From: an uncultured Treponema sp.
Lineage (GTDB): Bacteria; Spirochaetota; Spirochaetia; Treponematales; Treponemataceae
Reading direction: 5' to 3'
Length of the DNA stretch: 64,000 nucleotides
Assembly: GCA_934667505.1 (NCBI GenBank)
Contig: CAKULY010000002.1
Location: 56,939 to 120,938 of the forward strand
The notes under the pieces were generated by a model, which was not told the DNA's origin, did no database searches, and was given only the letters and a program-made list of their open reading frames with translations. Every line of letters begins with the position of its first letter. Within the stretch, counting starts at the first letter, position 1. Positions 44,001-54,873 of the stretch are shown here, piece by piece. Position numbers and translations under genes: made by a program.

Positions 44001-45286
44001 TTGCCGCGTCTGCTTCTGGAAAAGTTATAATAATAGACGATATGCTTTATCTTACTAGCAAACAGATTAAAGTAGAAATCGCAAATGGTTCTACTCTATC
44101 TGTAAAAGCAAACGATATAGTAAAAGCAGATCAGCCGATAGGAACTTTTGATCAGTACTCAGATCCTATTATTGCAGAAAGCGACGGTTACGTTCACTTT
44201 GAAGATATAATTCCAGGTTCAACGCTTGCTGAAAAGGTTGACATGAAGTCTGGTTCTGTAGAAAGAACGATTTCGGATCTTCACCTTGATATAAAACAGC
44301 CTCGTATTCTTGTAACGGATGAAGCTGGTAACGAAATGGGTAGTTACTATCTTCCTGCTGGTGCGGTTCTTCTTGTGGAAGACAAGCAGCAGATAAAAGC
44401 CGGTGAAACTCTTGCGAAAATGCCAAAGGCTGCCGCTAAAACAAACGATATTACTGGTGGTATTCCTCGCGTTACAGAACTTTTTGAAGCTAGAAAGCCA
44501 AAGAATATTTGTGTTCTTGCGCAGATTTCTGGTCTTATTAAGTTTAATGGAATTACCAAGGCAAAACGTGTTGTTACAATTGAAGATGAGTTTGGAAGGA
44601 AGTACGAGCATCTTGTTCCAACAAACAAACACATGATTGTGCGCGATGGCGACCGGATTGAAGCTGGTGAGCGTCTGTGCGACGGTTCTCCAAATCCAAG
44701 CGATATTCTTGCTATTCTTGGGGAAAATGCTCTTCAGAATTACCTTATGGACCAGATTCAGGCGGTTTATCGCGCGCAGGGCGTATCTATAAACGACAAG
44801 CACATCGGTGTAATTGTCCGCCAAATGCTTCGCAAGGTAGAAGTTGTTGCTGTAGGTGATACAAAATTCATTTACGGTCAGCAAGTTGATAAGTACAAGT
44901 TCCATGAAGAAAACAAGCGTGTAATTGCTGCCGGTGGACAACCTGCTGTTGCTCGGCCAATGTATCAGGGAATTACAAAGGCTGCTTTGAATGTTGATTC
45001 ATTTATTTCAGCCGCTTCGTTCCAGGAAACAACCCGCGTTCTTACAAATGCAGCTATTTCTGGAGCTTCTGATGGTCTTCACGGAATTAAGGAAAATGTT
45101 GCCATTGGACACATGATTCCTGCCGGAACTGGTATTAGAAACTATAAGAACATAAAGCTTTTTGACGGAAGCGACAGAGATTTGGACCTTCAAATGGAAG
45201 AAATTTTGGAACGAAGACGTCTTGAAGAAGAAAGACTTCAAAATTCTGAAATTGAACCTGTTTTCGAAAGCGAAGATTCTGACTAG
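41021..45286 (+). CDS. rpoC: RNA polymerase beta' subunit
   Basis: A 1421-residue protein. The N-terminal zinc-binding CYCGKFK...CDRCG, the catalytic Mg site [12 protein letters not shown], and the second zinc site [13 protein letters not shown] are present. The trigger loop region is around [17 protein letters not shown]. It ends with an acidic Glu/Asp-rich tail. Forms the core enzyme with RpoB and RpoA. Confidence 0.98.
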   Translation: MRDIQDFASLKIKLASPDTIRAWSYGEVKKPETINYRTLRPEKDGLFCERIFGTTKEWECYCGKFKSIRYKGVICDRCGVEVTHYKVRRERTGHIELAAPVSHIWYYRSVPSRMGLLLDMQVAQLRSVLYYEKYIVIDAGDTDLKRMQLLSEDEYLEARDRYGETFTADMGAEAIKTLLDQTDLDALAAELRAKMIEKGAKSDKRLLKRIEIVENFRSSGNKASWMILDVIPVIPPDLRPMVQLDGGRFATSDLNDLYRRVINRNNRLKRLQQLSAPDIIIRNEKRMLQEAVDALFDNSKRKRVVKGASNRPLKSISDMIKGKQGRFRQNLLGKRVDYSGRSVIVVGPELKLWQCGLPTKMALELFKPFIMKKLVDKGVVTNIKRAKMQVEAEAPEVFSILDEVVREHPVMLNRAPTLHRLGILAFEPVLVEGKALKLHPLACKSFNADFDGDQMAIHVPLTQAAQMECWTLMLSARNLLDPANGNTIVAPSQDMVLGIYYMTSIKPGSKGTGKRFSDSDEVRLAAESGAIEWQAAIKVPAPKDSFKEGEFKAGDLIETTAGRLAFNEAMPQEVRYVNELMGDKKLKAMIEHVYHTQGAWLTIQMLDAIKSVGYKNATFYGATLCMDDIIIPKEKKEMVEKANKEVEKIVNQYSRGEITAEERYNRVTDIWSRTNEELTKIMYDNLGKDKDGFNTIYMMATSGARGSKKQISQLAAMRGLMAKPSGEIIELPIRSNFKEGLSVIEYFISTNGARKGLSDTALKTADAGYMTRRLVDVAQDVVVNDEDCGTINGIDYAAIKEGDEIVVHLADRIVGHYTIERVVHPITGELICDVNQYIDPALAKKIEDAGVEKVKLRTVLTCEAQHGICIKCYGQNLARNKIVEIGEAVGIIAAQSIGQPGTQLTLRTFHSGGTADKSTEDNHIVLKFPAIITDVQGTHVEMDDGSWLFTRKGFMNVIRILDSIKLEKGDELSVQDGVSLMKDSLLLKRGGKDIAASASGKVIIIDDMLYLTSKQIKVEIANGSTLSVKANDIVKADQPIGTFDQYSDPIIAESDGYVHFEDIIPGSTLAEKVDMKSGSVERTISDLHLDIKQPRILVTDEAGNEMGSYYLPAGAVLLVEDKQQIKAGETLAKMPKAAAKTNDITGGIPRVTELFEARKPKNICVLAQISGLIKFNGITKAKRVVTIEDEFGRKYEHLVPTNKHMIVRDGDRIEAGERLCDGSPNPSDILAILGENALQNYLMDQIQAVYRAQGVSINDKHIGVIVRQMLRKVEVVAVGDTKFIYGQQVDKYKFHEENKRVIAAGGQPAVARPMYQGITKAALNVDSFISAASFQETTRVLTNAAISGASDGLHGIKENVAIGHMIPAGTGIRNYKNIKLFDGSDRDLDLQMEEILERRRLEEERLQNSEIEPVFESEDSD

Positions 45287-45317
45287 TCTGAAAGCCATTA
45301 AAATTGATGAAGTATTG

Positions 45318-45463
45318 TGCGGAATTTTTTTCGTGCAATACTTTACAAATATCGATTCTGCTCTTGAATTCATTTTCTGAATTCATTAAAATTGACAAAC
45401 CTGTATTTAAAGGTGTTTTTTTTTGCAAATCTTCCGGGGTGCTGACCGGAATAAAATAGGAGA
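45318..45463 (+). promoter_or_regulatory. Structured leader of rpsL
   Basis: The 184-bp rpoC-rpsL gap holds AGTATTG/CAATACT, GAATTCA/TGAATTC and, directly before the ribosome binding site, TTCCGG-ggtgctga-CCGGAA. A T9 run after a weak ACCT/AGGT hairpin could be an attenuator. I see no confident promoter hexamer pair. Confidence 0.4.
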
Positions 45464-45470
45464 ATAGGCG

Positions 45471-45845
45471 ATGCCTACAATCAATCAATTAATTCGTCAG
45501 GGACGTCAGTCAGTGGCAAATAGAACTAAGTCTCCCGCACTTCAGTCTTGTCCACAGAAAAGGGGTGTTTGCACTCGTGTTATGACTGTAACTCCAAAAA
45601 AACCGAACTCGGCTCTTAGAAAAGTTGCTCGTGTTCGTTTGTCTAATGGTATTGAAGTAACTGCATATATTCCTGGTATTGGACACAATCTTCAGGAACA
45701 CTCAGTAGTTTTAATCCGCGGTGGTCGTGTAAAGGACCTTCCTGGTGTTCGCTATCATATTATCCGTGGTACAAAGGATACACTTGGTGTAGAAGATCGC
45801 AAACGTGGTCGCTCTAAGTACGGTGCAAAAAGGCCTAAGGCTTAA
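45471..45845 (+). CDS. rpsL: 30S ribosomal protein S12
   Basis: A 124-residue protein. [15 protein letters not shown] and [11 protein letters not shown] carry the conserved lysines of the decoding-centre loops (E. coli Lys43 and Lys87 equivalents), so the streptomycin site looks wild type. Followed 15 bp later by rpsG. Confidence 0.98.
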   Translation: MPTINQLIRQGRQSVANRTKSPALQSCPQKRGVCTRVMTVTPKKPNSALRKVARVRLSNGIEVTAYIPGIGHNLQEHSVVLIRGGRVKDLPGVRYHIIRGTKDTLGVEDRKRGRSKYGAKRPKA

Positions 45846-45860
45846 GGACGGAGGAATAAG

Positions 45861-46331
45861 ATGGGAAGACATAAGAAGTCTGTTGACCGTCCATGTATGC
45901 CGGACGTTAAATATAATAGCAAAGTTGTTTCAAAATTTGTTACACGCATGATGCTTGATGGTAAAAAATCTATTTGCACAAATGTACTTTATGATGCAAT
46001 GGATAAACTAAAGGCAAAAACTGAAAAAGATCCTCTTGAAGTTCTTCTTAAGGCTCTTGAAAACGTAAAGCCTGTTGTAGAAGTAAAATCTCGCCGTGTA
46101 GGTGGTGCTACATATCAGGTTCCAGTAGAAATTCGTGATTCTCGTCGCGAAGCTCTTGCAATGCGCTGGATTATCGAAGCTGCAAGAAACAGAAGCGGTC
46201 ATGGAATGGCAGATACACTTTCTGCAGAATTGCTTGATGCTTTTAACAATACAGGCTCTGCTTTCAAAAAGAAGGAAGATACACACAGAATGGCGGAAGC
46301 AAATAAAGCTTTTGCTCATTTTAGATGGTAG
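45861..46331 (+). CDS. rpsG: 30S ribosomal protein S7
   Basis: A 156-residue protein with [26 protein letters not shown] and [12 protein letters not shown], all typical of S7, which nucleates the 30S head. It is followed by a terminator rather than fusA. Confidence 0.98.
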   Translation: MGRHKKSVDRPCMPDVKYNSKVVSKFVTRMMLDGKKSICTNVLYDAMDKLKAKTEKDPLEVLLKALENVKPVVEVKSRRVGGATYQVPVEIRDSRREALAMRWIIEAARNRSGHGMADTLSAELLDAFNNTGSAFKKKEDTHRMAEANKAFAHFRW

Positions 46332-46360
46332 TTCTTTCTATATAAAACAGTTTTTTGTGA

Positions 46361-46397
46361 AAAGGCTTTGGTTCTTTTGGAATCAAGGCCTTTTTTT
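46361..46397 (+). terminator. Intrinsic terminator after rpsG
   Basis: AAGGCTTTGGTTC-ttttg-GAATCAAGGCCTT followed by T5 and more T. It ends the rpoBC-rpsLG transcript. Confidence 0.85.
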
Positions 46398-46446
46398 ACA
46401 GTTGAAAAAAAACTTGGATTTCAGCCTAATAAAAAATCAAACTCTC

Positions 46447-46475
46447 TTGCAATTTATTTATAAAAAGTGTATAAA
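46447..46475 (+). promoter_or_regulatory. Promoter of the tuf-S10 transcript
   Basis: TTGCAA (46447-46452), a 17-bp spacer and TATAAA (46470-46475). If used, the tuf mRNA has a leader of about 475 nt. Confidence 0.55.
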
Positions 46476-46482
46476 GATAAAA

Positions 46483-46959
46483 CCTATACTGCTATAAATG
46501 CGGTCTATGGTCAGGGTTCTTTGTAAAGTCAACGAGTATTAAAAATATTCGGTATGTCCGTAAAGTTAATTGAATATCAGTTTTCAGGAACATACGGCCC
46601 TTGTGTATCGCTACTTTCGTTGAAAGTAGCAATTGACAACTTCTATACAGAAAAGGGTTTTGACGGATCTGCGGAACAGATCAGGCTCTTGGATGCCATA
46701 CCAGTTGTCTAAACACTTGTTTGATGATGATCGGTGGTAACCGGCCGTGATATTTCGAAAAAATATGGAATATCGTGAAAGTTATGAACTTTTTTAGTCC
46801 GATTAATCACATTATTCATTGTTCTCAAGTTTCACAAAAGTGTGTATGCGAATATTGTTCTGTAGCTGTTGTTATAGAAAATATTCTGGTTTAAAGTGCA
46901 GCACATTAAAATAAAAATGCTGGTTTTGGGAAAAATTAAAAACTAGCAAGGAGAAAAAC
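46483..46959 (+). promoter_or_regulatory. Long structured leader upstream of tuf
   Basis: About 475 bp with no reading frame. Visible structure includes GCTACTTTC-gtt-GAAAGTAGC (46610-46630), GATCTG-cggaa-CAGATC (about 46666-46681), a GATATT/AATATC pair, and CAGCA-c-ATT/AAT-GCTG near 46890-46915. This is where fusA lies in most str operons. It may be an autoregulatory RNA, or hold a second promoter. Confidence 0.5.
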
Positions 46960-48144
46960 ATGGCAAAGGAGAAGTTCGTTCGAACTAAACCTCACATGAA
47001 CGTTGGTACTATTGGTCACGTTGACCATGGTAAGACAACTCTTTCTGCAGCAATCACTTCATATTGTGCAAACAAATATGGTGATAAGGCTCTTAAGTAT
47101 GACGAAATTGATAACGCTCCAGAAGAAAAGGAACGTGGTATTACAATCAATACTCGTCACTTGGAATATCAGTCAGACAAGAGACACTATGCTCATATCG
47201 ACTGTCCAGGACACGCTGACTATATTAAAAACATGATTACTGGTGCAGCACAGATGGATGGTGCTATTCTTGTAGTAGCAGGAACTGACGGTGTTATGCC
47301 TCAGACTCGTGAACACCTTTTGCTTGCTCGCCAGGTAGGTGTACCAAAGATTATCGTATTCTTGAACAAAGCTGATATTGCTGACCCAGACATGCTTGAA
47401 CTTTGTGAAGAAGATATTAAAGATACTCTTAAAACTTACGGTTTCTCTGAAGATACACCAATTATCAAAGGTTCTGCATTCAAAGCTTTGAACGAAGCTT
47501 CTAATCCAGAAAACACAAAATGTATCGAAGAACTCCTTACAGCAATGGATACTTGGTTTGATGATCCTGTTCGTGCAGAAGACAAACCATTCCTTATGCC
47601 AATTGAAGACATCTTCACTATTTCTGGTCGTGGTACTGTAGTAACAGGACGTATCGAACGCGGTGTTGTAAACATGAACGATCCAGTAGAATTGGTTGGT
47701 ATTCGCCCAACACAGTCTTCTACAGTAACAGGTATCGAAATGTTCCAGAAAACTCTTGACCAGGGTATTGCTGGTGATAACGTTGGTATCCTTCTTCGCG
47801 GTATTGAAAAGAAAGATGTTGTTCGTGGACAGGTTCTTGCAAAGCCAGGCTCAATCCACCCACATACAAAGTTCGAAGCTCAGCTTTACGTTCTTACAGA
47901 AGCTGAAGGTGGACGTCACTCATCATTCCGCAATGGTTATCGCCCTCAGTTCTACTTCAGAACAACTGACATCACTGGTACTGTAACACTTGCTGATGGT
48001 GTAGAAATGGTAAATCCTGGTGATAACGTTAAGATTATCGGTGAACTTATTCACCCAGTTGCTATGGATGAAGGTCTTAAACTTGCTATCCGTGAAGGCG
48101 GTAGAACAATCGCTTCTGGACAGGTAACAAAGATTATCGAATAG
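46960..48144 (+). CDS. tuf: Elongation factor Tu
   Basis: A 394-residue GTPase: P-loop [10 protein letters not shown], switch [18 protein letters not shown], and beta-barrel domains 2 and 3 ([27 protein letters not shown]). It delivers aminoacyl-tRNA to the A site. AAGGAG precedes the ATG. It is at the head of the S10 gene order. Confidence 0.98.
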   Translation: MAKEKFVRTKPHMNVGTIGHVDHGKTTLSAAITSYCANKYGDKALKYDEIDNAPEEKERGITINTRHLEYQSDKRHYAHIDCPGHADYIKNMITGAAQMDGAILVVAGTDGVMPQTREHLLLARQVGVPKIIVFLNKADIADPDMLELCEEDIKDTLKTYGFSEDTPIIKGSAFKALNEASNPENTKCIEELLTAMDTWFDDPVRAEDKPFLMPIEDIFTISGRGTVVTGRIERGVVNMNDPVELVGIRPTQSSTVTGIEMFQKTLDQGIAGDNVGILLRGIEKKDVVRGQVLAKPGSIHPHTKFEAQLYVLTEAEGGRHSSFRNGYRPQFYFRTTDITGTVTLADGVEMVNPGDNVKIIGELIHPVAMDEGLKLAIREGGRTIASGQVTKIIE

Positions 48145-48220
48145 TTAAAGGTAACGGATGCCTAGTTAATTCTTTTGCAAAAGATTATAGGCATCTGTTA
48201 ATCCTTGGAGGATTAAATTC

Positions 48221-48529
48221 ATGGCAAATGGAAAGATTCGTGTTCGACTTCGTGCATTTGATGTTGAACTGATCGATCAGAGTGCTAAAGCCATCGTACA
48301 GGCTGTTCAGAAAGCGGGAGCAAAGGTTTCAGGACCTATCCCTCTTCCAACAAAAATTAATAAGGTGACAGTTCTTCGTTCGCCACACGTAAATAAAAAG
48401 TCACGTGAGCAGTTCGAAATGAGAACTCACAAACGCCTTATTGACATCATGAATCCAACAACAGATGTAATGGATTCTTTGATGAAGCTTGAACTTCCTG
48501 CAGGTGTAGCTGTAGAAATTAAACAGTAG
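48221..48529 (+). CDS. rpsJ: 30S ribosomal protein S10
   Basis: A 102-residue protein with [17 protein letters not shown] and [19 protein letters not shown]. It is a 30S head protein and NusE antitermination factor. First ribosomal gene of the S10 order, 76 bp after tuf. Confidence 0.98.
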   Translation: MANGKIRVRLRAFDVELIDQSAKAIVQAVQKAGAKVSGPIPLPTKINKVTVLRSPHVNKKSREQFEMRTHKRLIDIMNPTTDVMDSLMKLELPAGVAVEIKQ

Positions 48530-48624
48530 TCCTCGCACTGCTGTAAAAATATGGTACGGACCCTCCGGATCTGGGTTGGCGGCCAAAAGAAAAGGACTGA
48601 AAGTCCTAATAGGAGAATATCAGA

Positions 48625-49248
48625 ATGAAAGGTCTGATTGCAAAAAAAGTAGGAATGACACAGGTTTTCGACGATGCCGGTAACTTAACACCTGTTACTG
48701 TGATCCGCGTTGAACCAAACACTGTTGTTGCTACAAAAACAAAGGAAACATGCGGATACGATGCTGTTGTTCTTGGTGTGGACGATATGAAGGCCAACAA
48801 GGCAAATAAAGCATACGCAGGCATTTTCCCTGAAAACGTTTCACCAAAACGTACTTTAAAAGAATTCCGCGACTTTGAAGGCGAAGTAAAAGTCGGCGAT
48901 TCTGTAGGTTTGGAACTTTTCAACGAAACACGTTTCTTGGACGTTACCGCTACTTCAAAAGGTAAAGGTTTCCAGGGCGTTATGAAGAGATGGGGCTTCC
49001 ATGGTGGACGCGCTACTCACGGTTCTAAATTCCATCGAGAAGCTGGTGGTACAGGAGCTTGTACAACTCCAGGTCACTGCTTTAAAAACATCAAAATGCC
49101 AGGACACATGGGATTTAAACGAGTTACCGTGCAGAATCTCAAAGTTGTTAAAATTGACCCTGAATTGAATGTAATTTTAGTTCGCGGCGCTGTTCCTGGA
49201 AACAAAGACTGCACACTTATCGTGAAGTCCGCAGTAAAGAAGAACTAG
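48625..49248 (+). CDS. rplC: 50S ribosomal protein L3
   Basis: A 207-residue protein: MKGLIAKKVGMTQVF at the N-terminus and the central loop GGTGACTTPGHCFKNIKMPG that reaches the peptidyl-transferase centre. The residue equivalent to E. coli Gln150 (PrmB methylation site) is Ala. The 95-bp gap before it contains GGACT-gaa-AGTCC and ACCC/GGGT hairpins. Confidence 0.98.
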   Translation: MKGLIAKKVGMTQVFDDAGNLTPVTVIRVEPNTVVATKTKETCGYDAVVLGVDDMKANKANKAYAGIFPENVSPKRTLKEFRDFEGEVKVGDSVGLELFNETRFLDVTATSKGKGFQGVMKRWGFHGGRATHGSKFHREAGGTGACTTPGHCFKNIKMPGHMGFKRVTVQNLKVVKIDPELNVILVRGAVPGNKDCTLIVKSAVKKN

Positions 49249-49259
49249 GAGATTAGGAT

Positions 49260-49898
49260 ATGGAAAAGAAAGTATATTCAACTTCTGGAAAAGAACTGCG
49301 TACTATCACTCTTGATGACAAAGTATTCGGTCTTCCAGTAAATGATGACGTTATCTATTATGCTATCACTAATGAACTTGCAAATATGCGTGTTGGTACA
49401 GCATGTACAAAAGGTCGTGCTGAAGTTCATGGAAGCAATGCAAAGCCATATAAACAAAAGGGAACTGGTAATGCCCGCCGTGGTGATAAAAAGTCTCCTA
49501 TTATGGTTGGCGGTGGTACAATTTTTGGACCAAAACCACGTGATTTTAGCTATGCAATGCCAAAGAAAGCAAAACGTCTTGCAATGAAATCAATTCTTTC
49601 TATGCAAGCGCAAAGTGATAGATTTACAGTAGTTGAAGATTTTACTATCGAAAGTGGTAAAACAAAGGATTTAGTAAAAATTCTTAGCAATTTTGCAAAT
49701 AATGAAAGAACTGTTATTGTTCTTAAAGATGATGACGCAAAGATTAAACGAGCTGGAAAAAATATTCCAACAGTTTCATTCCTTTCGTACAATCGTCTTA
49801 GAGCTCACGATTTATTCTATGCTCGCAAAATTGTCATTCTTGAAAGTGCTGTAAAAAATCTTTCAGATTTTTATGCTGAAGACAAGGAGGCTAAATAA
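49260..49898 (+). CDS. rplD: 50S ribosomal protein L4
   Basis: A 212-residue protein with the exit-tunnel loop [16 protein letters not shown] and [13 protein letters not shown]. In E. coli L4 autoregulates the S10 operon. Its stop overlaps the rplW ATG by one base (TAATG). Confidence 0.98.
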   Translation: MEKKVYSTSGKELRTITLDDKVFGLPVNDDVIYYAITNELANMRVGTACTKGRAEVHGSNAKPYKQKGTGNARRGDKKSPIMVGGGTIFGPKPRDFSYAMPKKAKRLAMKSILSMQAQSDRFTVVEDFTIESGKTKDLVKILSNFANNERTVIVLKDDDAKIKRAGKNIPTVSFLSYNRLRAHDLFYARKIVILESAVKNLSDFYAEDKEAK

Positions 49899-50182
49899 TG
49901 GATTACACAGATATTCTTATTGAGCCTGTAGTTTCAGAGAAGGCAAATGCTCTTAGAGAACAGAATAAGTATGTATTTATAGTACATCCTTCTGCTTCAA
50001 AGACAGAGATAAAAGAAGCGGTAAAAAGACTTTTTAATGTAAAAGTAGTTAACTGCACAACTGTTAATGTTATGGGTAAGATGAAAAGACTTCGTGGTAA
50101 ACCGGGAAGAACAAGCTCATACAAAAAGGCGATTGTACGACTCGCTGCTGGAGAAAAAATCCAGGCTTTTGAAGGCGTATAA
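49898..50182 (+). CDS. rplW: 50S ribosomal protein L23
   Basis: A 94-residue protein: ILIEPVVSEKANALREQNKY and the loop GKMKRLRGKPGRTSSYKKA. It forms the docking site for trigger factor and SRP at the tunnel exit. Confidence 0.98.
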   Translation: MDYTDILIEPVVSEKANALREQNKYVFIVHPSASKTEIKEAVKRLFNVKVVNCTTVNVMGKMKRLRGKPGRTSSYKKAIVRLAAGEKIQAFEGV

Positions 50183-50210
50183 GTTCGCATAGACTAAGGG
50201 GAATTAGAAA

Positions 50211-51035
50211 ATGGCTCTTAAAGTATTTAAGCCAATGACTGCAGGTACACGCGGACGCGTTGACCTAGTCAGAGAAGAACTGACAACCGATAGACCCGAA
50301 AAAACATTGGTGTCAGGCAAAAAGTCTAATGGTGGACGCGGAGCTGGTGGTCGTATTTCTGTGCGACATCAGGGCGGCGGACACAAAAGACGCTATCGCG
50401 ATATAGATTTCAAACGCGACAAGCACGGCATTCCTGGAACTGTTAAAACAATTGAATATGATCCAAACCGCAGTGCAAACATCGCTTTGGTTTTCTATGC
50501 TGATGGTGATAAACGTTATATTATTGCGCCAAAAGGATTGCAAATAGGACAGAAAATTATGTCTGGTGAAAATGCTGCACCAACTGTTGGTAATGCACTT
50601 CCATTGGAAAAAATTCCTGTTGGTTTTACAATTCATAATGTGGAACTTACACTTGGCCGTGGTGGTCAGATGGTTCGTTCTGCTGGTGCAAGTGCTCTTA
50701 TCGCTGGTAGCGAAGGTGAATATATTATTGTTCGTCTTCCTTCAGGAGAAATGCGCCGTGTAAACGGAAAATGCTACGCTACAATTGGTGTGGTAGGAAA
50801 CGAAGAACACATGAATGTTCAGCTTGGAAAAGCTGGTCATAAACGATGGCTTGGTATTCGACCTACAGTCCGTGGTATGGCTATGAACCCTGTTGACCAT
50901 CCACTTGGTGGTGGTGAAGGTGCTGGAAAAGGACGTAACCCTGTTACTCCATGGGGACAGCCTTGCAAAGGTTACAAAACTCGCAACAAGCGCAAGCCGT
51001 CTAACAATTTTATTGTTTCACGCAGAAAGAAGTAG
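50211..51035 (+). CDS. rplB: 50S ribosomal protein L2
   Basis: A 274-residue protein with [20 protein letters not shown], the [19 protein letters not shown] segment next to the peptidyl-transferase centre, and a basic C-terminus. Confidence 0.98.
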   Translation: MALKVFKPMTAGTRGRVDLVREELTTDRPEKTLVSGKKSNGGRGAGGRISVRHQGGGHKRRYRDIDFKRDKHGIPGTVKTIEYDPNRSANIALVFYADGDKRYIIAPKGLQIGQKIMSGENAAPTVGNALPLEKIPVGFTIHNVELTLGRGGQMVRSAGASALIAGSEGEYIIVRLPSGEMRRVNGKCYATIGVVGNEEHMNVQLGKAGHKRWLGIRPTVRGMAMNPVDHPLGGGEGAGKGRNPVTPWGQPCKGYKTRNKRKPSNNFIVSRRKK

Positions 51036-51052
51036 TTGCATAGGAGATAACT

Positions 51053-51337
51053 GTGTCAAGATCTGTTAAAAAAGGTCCTTTTGTAGAGAAAAGCCTTTAC
51101 AAAAAGGTAATAGCAATGAATAAAGAAGCAGATAGGAAGATGATTAAAACTTATTCCCGCTGCTCTACAATCATACCAGAAATGGTAGGTAATACTATTT
51201 CTGTGTACAATGGAAAATCATGGATTCCTGTATATGTTACTGAAAACTTGGTTGGTCACAAACTCGGTGAGTTCGCTCCAACTAGAACATATCGCGGCCA
51301 TGGTGCTACGGATAAATCAGCTTCGGCTGGAAAATAA
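51053..51337 (+). CDS. rpsS: 30S ribosomal protein S19
   Basis: A 94-residue protein starting at GTG after [27 protein letters not shown] and [16 protein letters not shown] are the family signatures. It forms a 30S head complex with S13. Confidence 0.98.
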   Translation: MSRSVKKGPFVEKSLYKKVIAMNKEADRKMIKTYSRCSTIIPEMVGNTISVYNGKSWIPVYVTENLVGHKLGEFAPTRTYRGHGATDKSASAGK

Positions 51338-51349
51338 TAGGTGGGTATC

Positions 51350-51706
51350 ATGTCTGAAAGAAAAGGTTATGTAGCCACTTCTAAGTTCCTTATAGCTTCA
51401 CCTACTAAGGTTCGACCGGTTGCTCATGTAATAAATCAGCAGCCATGTTCAAAGGCTTTGGCAATTCTTGCCAATATGCCACAGAAGGGTGCAGTTCTTA
51501 TATCTGCGACTCTTAAGTCTGCAATTGCAAATGCATTGAATCAGAACAGTAAGCTAGATGAAGATATGCTTTACGTAAAGGAAATCAGAGTTGACGAAGG
51601 TCCTAGACTTAAAAGAGTTTGGTTCCGTGCTCGTGGACGTGCTGATCAACTTTTAAAACGTATGTGTCATATTACCGTCATCGTTGACGAGAAGGCGGGG
51701 GAATAA
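51350..51706 (+). CDS. rplV: 50S ribosomal protein L22
   Basis: 118 residues from the ATG that follows AGGTGGG; an in-frame GTG nine bases upstream lies within the ribosome binding site and is rejected. It contains [20 protein letters not shown] and the tunnel hairpin region [17 protein letters not shown]. Confidence 0.96.
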   Translation: MSERKGYVATSKFLIASPTKVRPVAHVINQQPCSKALAILANMPQKGAVLISATLKSAIANALNQNSKLDEDMLYVKEIRVDEGPRLKRVWFRARGRADQLLKRMCHITVIVDEKAGE

Positions 51707-51707
51707 A

Positions 51708-52457
51708 GTGGGTCAGAAAGTTAATCCAATCGGTTTACGCTTGGGCGTAAACAAAACATGGCAGTCACGTTGGTATGCAGATTCAAGAGAATATGCAGAT
51801 TTGGTTTTGGAAGATGTAAAAATCAGAAAGATGGTTATGGATCTTCCAGAATGTAAGAATGCCGACATTGCAGAAATTGAAATTGTGCGCCACCCTCAGC
51901 GTGTTACAATCGTAATTCACACTGCTAGACCTGGTGTTATCATCGGTGTAAAAGGTGCTACAATTGAAAAAATCAGTGCAGACATTCAGTCACAGCTGAC
52001 TAAAAAAGTTCAGATCAAGATTAAAGAAGTAAAACATGCAGATGTAAATGCAAGTTTGATTGCTCAGAATGTTGGTCGACAGCTTCAAGGCCACGGTTCA
52101 TTCCGAAAGGCTTTGAAACAGGCAGTAAGCAACGCAATGCGTGCTGGTGCAAAAGGTATTAAGATTCGTCTTTCAGGTCGTCTTGGCGGTGCTGATATGA
52201 CTCGTACAGAAGAGCATAAAGAAGGACGCGTACCACTTCATACTCTTCGTGCAAACATAGACTATAGTACATACGAAGCTCATACAACTTACGGCAAAAT
52301 TGGTGTAAAAGTATGGGTTTACAACGGTATGAACTATGGCATTGAGCAGAATGAAGATGCTGGTCAGCTTGTCCGCAAGCCACGTCGTGACCGTTCTCAG
52401 CGCCCTGCTGCAGATAAGGCTGAAAAATCAGAACCTTCTGCTAAGGAAAGGAGCTAA
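51708..52457 (+). CDS. rpsC: 30S ribosomal protein S3
   Basis: 249 residues from a GTG one base after the rplV stop ([13 protein letters not shown]), preceded by GGGGG. The KH domain has [15 protein letters not shown] and the C-terminal domain GVKVWVYNG. It lies at the mRNA entry site. Confidence 0.97.
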   Translation: MGQKVNPIGLRLGVNKTWQSRWYADSREYADLVLEDVKIRKMVMDLPECKNADIAEIEIVRHPQRVTIVIHTARPGVIIGVKGATIEKISADIQSQLTKKVQIKIKEVKHADVNASLIAQNVGRQLQGHGSFRKALKQAVSNAMRAGAKGIKIRLSGRLGGADMTRTEEHKEGRVPLHTLRANIDYSTYEAHTTYGKIGVKVWVYNGMNYGIEQNEDAGQLVRKPRRDRSQRPAADKAEKSEPSAKERS

Positions 52458-52460
52458 GTT

Positions 52461-52880
52461 ATGCCATTAAGTCCAAAAAGAGTTATGCATCGTAAGGTGC
52501 AGCGCGGTAGAGAAAAAGGCAACGCTACCCGCGATAATACTATCGACTTCGGTAAAATTGCTCTTGTTGCAATGGAACCTACTTGGTTAAGCGCGCGCGT
52601 TATTGAAGCAGCCCGTGTTGCTATCAACCGTAAGCTTGACCGTAAGGGACAGGTTTGGATTCGAGTTTTCCCTGATAAACCGATTTCTAAAAAACCTGCT
52701 GAAGTCCGCATGGGTAAGGGTAAGGGCGCTCCAGAATCTTGGGCAGCCGTTATCAAACCAGGTATGATTTTGTTTGAAGTTGATGGAGTTGATATGACTA
52801 TAGCGCACAGAGCTCTTGAGCTTGCTGCGGATAAACTCCCAATCGTAACAAAAATAGCTTATAAGCCAACACAAGACTAA
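52461..52880 (+). CDS. rplP: 50S ribosomal protein L16
   Basis: A 139-residue protein: [39 protein letters not shown]. Contacts the A-site tRNA elbow. Confidence 0.98.
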   Translation: MPLSPKRVMHRKVQRGREKGNATRDNTIDFGKIALVAMEPTWLSARVIEAARVAINRKLDRKGQVWIRVFPDKPISKKPAEVRMGKGKGAPESWAAVIKPGMILFEVDGVDMTIAHRALELAADKLPIVTKIAYKPTQD

Positions 52881-52891
52881 GGAGGAATAAG

Positions 52892-53104
52892 ATGGCTGAA
52901 TCAAAGAAAAAATCAGATAAAGAAATGTCTTATTCTGAACTTGTTGCAAAACGTGATGAGCTTAAAAAGAAGTACATGGATCTCCGTTTTAAGATGGTGA
53001 TTTCACATGTAGATAATCCAATGCAGAAACGTACAATGCGTCGAGAAATTGCACGCTTGAATACGTTCATCCAGCAGAAAAAGAATGCTGGAGAAAACAA
53101 GTAG
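52892..53104 (+). CDS. rpmC: 50S ribosomal protein L29
   Basis: A 70-residue, two-helix protein with ELVAKRDELKKKYMDLRFK and RTMRREIARLNTF. It lies at the tunnel exit beside L23. AAGGAGG precedes the ATG. Confidence 0.97.
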   Translation: MAESKKKSDKEMSYSELVAKRDELKKKYMDLRFKMVISHVDNPMQKRTMRREIARLNTFIQQKKNAGENK

Positions 53105-53114
53105 GAGCTGAACT

Positions 53115-53390
53115 GTGGAAGAAAATGCTGTTCAGGCTGTAAAGACTACAAAACGTTCATTTGTAGGTCTTGTAACAAGCGATAAGATGGACAAAACCGT
53201 TGTTGTTACTGTTACAACTAAAAAAATGGACCGTCTTTACAAAAAATATGTTACTCGTTCAAAGAAATATATGGCCCATGATGAAAAGAACGACGCTCAC
53301 ATTGGTGATACAGTTCGCATCGTGGAATGTAGACCTCTCAGCAAAAACAAGTGCTGGCGTCTAGCTGAAATTGTAGAACGCGCTAAATAA
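53115..53390 (+). CDS. rpsQ: 30S ribosomal protein S17
   Basis: A 91-residue OB-fold protein with a GTG start after GGAGCTGAACT. FVGLVTSDKMDKTVVVTV and VRIVECRPLSKNKCWRL are diagnostic. Confidence 0.97.
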   Translation: MEENAVQAVKTTKRSFVGLVTSDKMDKTVVVTVTTKKMDRLYKKYVTRSKKYMAHDEKNDAHIGDTVRIVECRPLSKNKCWRLAEIVERAK

Positions 53391-53408
53391 GGTATAAGGA
53401 GTTAGAAA

Positions 53409-53777
53409 ATGATTCAGATGCAGTCTTGTATGACAGTTGCTGATAACTCCGGTGCTAAGATTGCTCAGTGCATCAAAGTACTTGGTGGTTCTCACCGCCG
53501 CTATGCCGGAATTGGCGACATCGTAGTCGTAGCAATTAAAGATGCTATTCCTACATCTACAATAAAAAAAGGTGCTGTTCAGAAAGCGGTAATCGTGCGT
53601 CAGGCAAAAGAATATCGCCGTCCTGATGGAACTTATATTCGTTTTGATGATAATGCTTGCGTTATTGTTGACGATAACAAGAATCCTAAGGGAAAACGCA
53701 TCTTCGGACCTGTTGCTCGTGAGCTTCGCGATATGGACTTTATGAAGATCGTATCTTTGGCTCCAGAGGTTCTCTAA
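53409..53777 (+). CDS. rplN: 50S ribosomal protein L14
   Basis: A 122-residue protein with [20 protein letters not shown] and [19 protein letters not shown]. It opens the spc gene order and forms intersubunit bridges with 16S rRNA. Confidence 0.98.
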   Translation: MIQMQSCMTVADNSGAKIAQCIKVLGGSHRRYAGIGDIVVVAIKDAIPTSTIKKGAVQKAVIVRQAKEYRRPDGTYIRFDDNACVIVDDNKNPKGKRIFGPVARELRDMDFMKIVSLAPEVL

Positions 53778-53789
53778 GGAGTTATGGGT

Positions 53790-54107
53790 ATGGAAAAGAA
53801 GTTCAAAATAAAGAAAGATGACACAGTTGAAGTTATTGCAGGAAAGGATAAAGGTAAAAGAGGAACTGTTATCAAAATCCTTCCTAAAAAAGATGCTGTA
53901 ATTGTGTCTGGTGTAAACATTGTTAAAAAAGCAATGAAAAAACGAAGCGAGCAGGATCAGGGTGGAATTGCAGAAGTTGAAGCTCCACTCAACATTTCAA
54001 ACGTAGCAATTGTATGTAAGAAATGTGGTCGTCCTGTAAAAATCGGTTATAAGATAGATGGCGATAAAAAACTTCGTATCTGTCGAAAATGTGGAGATAT
54101 ACTGTAA
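53790..54107 (+). CDS. rplX: 50S ribosomal protein L24
   Basis: 105 residues from the second ATG, which lies eight bases after GGAG; the first ATG at 53784 is only two bases from it. The KOW motif is [19 protein letters not shown]. The C-terminus has two CxxC-type pairs (VCKKCGR and CRKCGD), a zinc-ribbon-like extension. The stop overlaps the rplE ATG as TAATG. Confidence 0.95.
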   Translation: MEKKFKIKKDDTVEVIAGKDKGKRGTVIKILPKKDAVIVSGVNIVKKAMKKRSEQDQGGIAEVEAPLNISNVAIVCKKCGRPVKIGYKIDGDKKLRICRKCGDIL

Positions 54108-54658
54108 TGGCTAATTACGTACCTCGGCTTAAGAAAGTCTATAAGGACACAATCGCCCCTGCAATGGTGAAGGAATTTAACTATTCTACACCAATGCAAA
54201 TCCCTGCTGTCAAAAAAATTGTTGTAAGTATGGGTGTAGGCGAAGCACTCACGAATAAGAAACTCCTTGATGCCGCAGTTGCTGACTTGACACAGATAAC
54301 AGGTCAGAAAGCTGTAAAAACTAGAGCAAAAAAGAGTATCGCTAACTTTAAGTTGCGTGAGGGCAATGAAGTTGGTGCAATGGTTACTTTGCGCGGAACA
54401 ATAATGTATGAATTTTTGGATCGCTTAATTAATGTTGCACTTCCTCGTGTAAAGGATTTCCGCGGTGTCAAAGCAACAGGCTTTGATGGACATGGAAATT
54501 TTTCTCTTGGTATTACAGAACAGATTATATTCCCAGAAATTGATTTTGATAAAATCACAAAAATTGCTGGTATGAATATTACTATTGTAACAAGTGCAAA
54601 GACAGATGCAGAAGCAAAATCTTTGCTTACCAAGTTTAATATGCCGTTCCGTAAGTAG
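54107..54658 (+). CDS. rplE: 50S ribosomal protein L5
   Basis: 183 residues from the ATG overlapping the rplX stop. [40 protein letters not shown] and [17 protein letters not shown] are typical. It binds 5S rRNA. Confidence 0.97.
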   Translation: MANYVPRLKKVYKDTIAPAMVKEFNYSTPMQIPAVKKIVVSMGVGEALTNKKLLDAAVADLTQITGQKAVKTRAKKSIANFKLREGNEVGAMVTLRGTIMYEFLDRLINVALPRVKDFRGVKATGFDGHGNFSLGITEQIIFPEIDFDKITKIAGMNITIVTSAKTDAEAKSLLTKFNMPFRK

Positions 54659-54670
54659 AGTGAGGAATAC

Positions 54671-54856
54671 ATGGCTAAGAAATCTTTAATCATAAAAGCC
54701 GCTCGCAAGCAAAAATATGAAACAAGACAGTACAATCGCTGTCAGCTTTGCGGTCGTCCGCGCGGATATTTGCGCAAGTATAAGATGTGTCGTCTTTGCT
54801 TCCGTAAATTAGCAAGCGAAGGCCTTCTTCCAGGCATCGCAAAATCTAGTTGGTAG
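54671..54856 (+). CDS. rpsN: 30S ribosomal protein S14, zinc type
   Basis: A 61-residue short (type Z) S14 with the zinc pairs CQLCGR and CRLCFR. The short C+ form matches Gram-positive-like and spirochaetal S14. Confidence 0.98.
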   Translation: MAKKSLIIKAARKQKYETRQYNRCQLCGRPRGYLRKYKMCRLCFRKLASEGLLPGIAKSSW

Positions 54857-54873
54857 AGTGGTAGGAGAATAAA

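Noticed and set aside
37877..44941. Several long frames antisense to rpoB and rpoC, the longest over 200 codons
   Set aside because: They are mirror frames of highly biased coding sequence; composition is Phe/Ile/Asn/Ser-rich, with no ribosome binding sites and no domain-like motifs.
46135..46497. Forward frame overlapping rpsG and running past its terminator
   Set aside because: It is out of frame with rpsG, crosses an intrinsic terminator, and its C-terminal half is low-complexity Lys/Phe/Leu.
46633..46662. Second promoter TTGACA inside the tuf leader
   Set aside because: There is no acceptable -10 hexamer 16-19 bp downstream.
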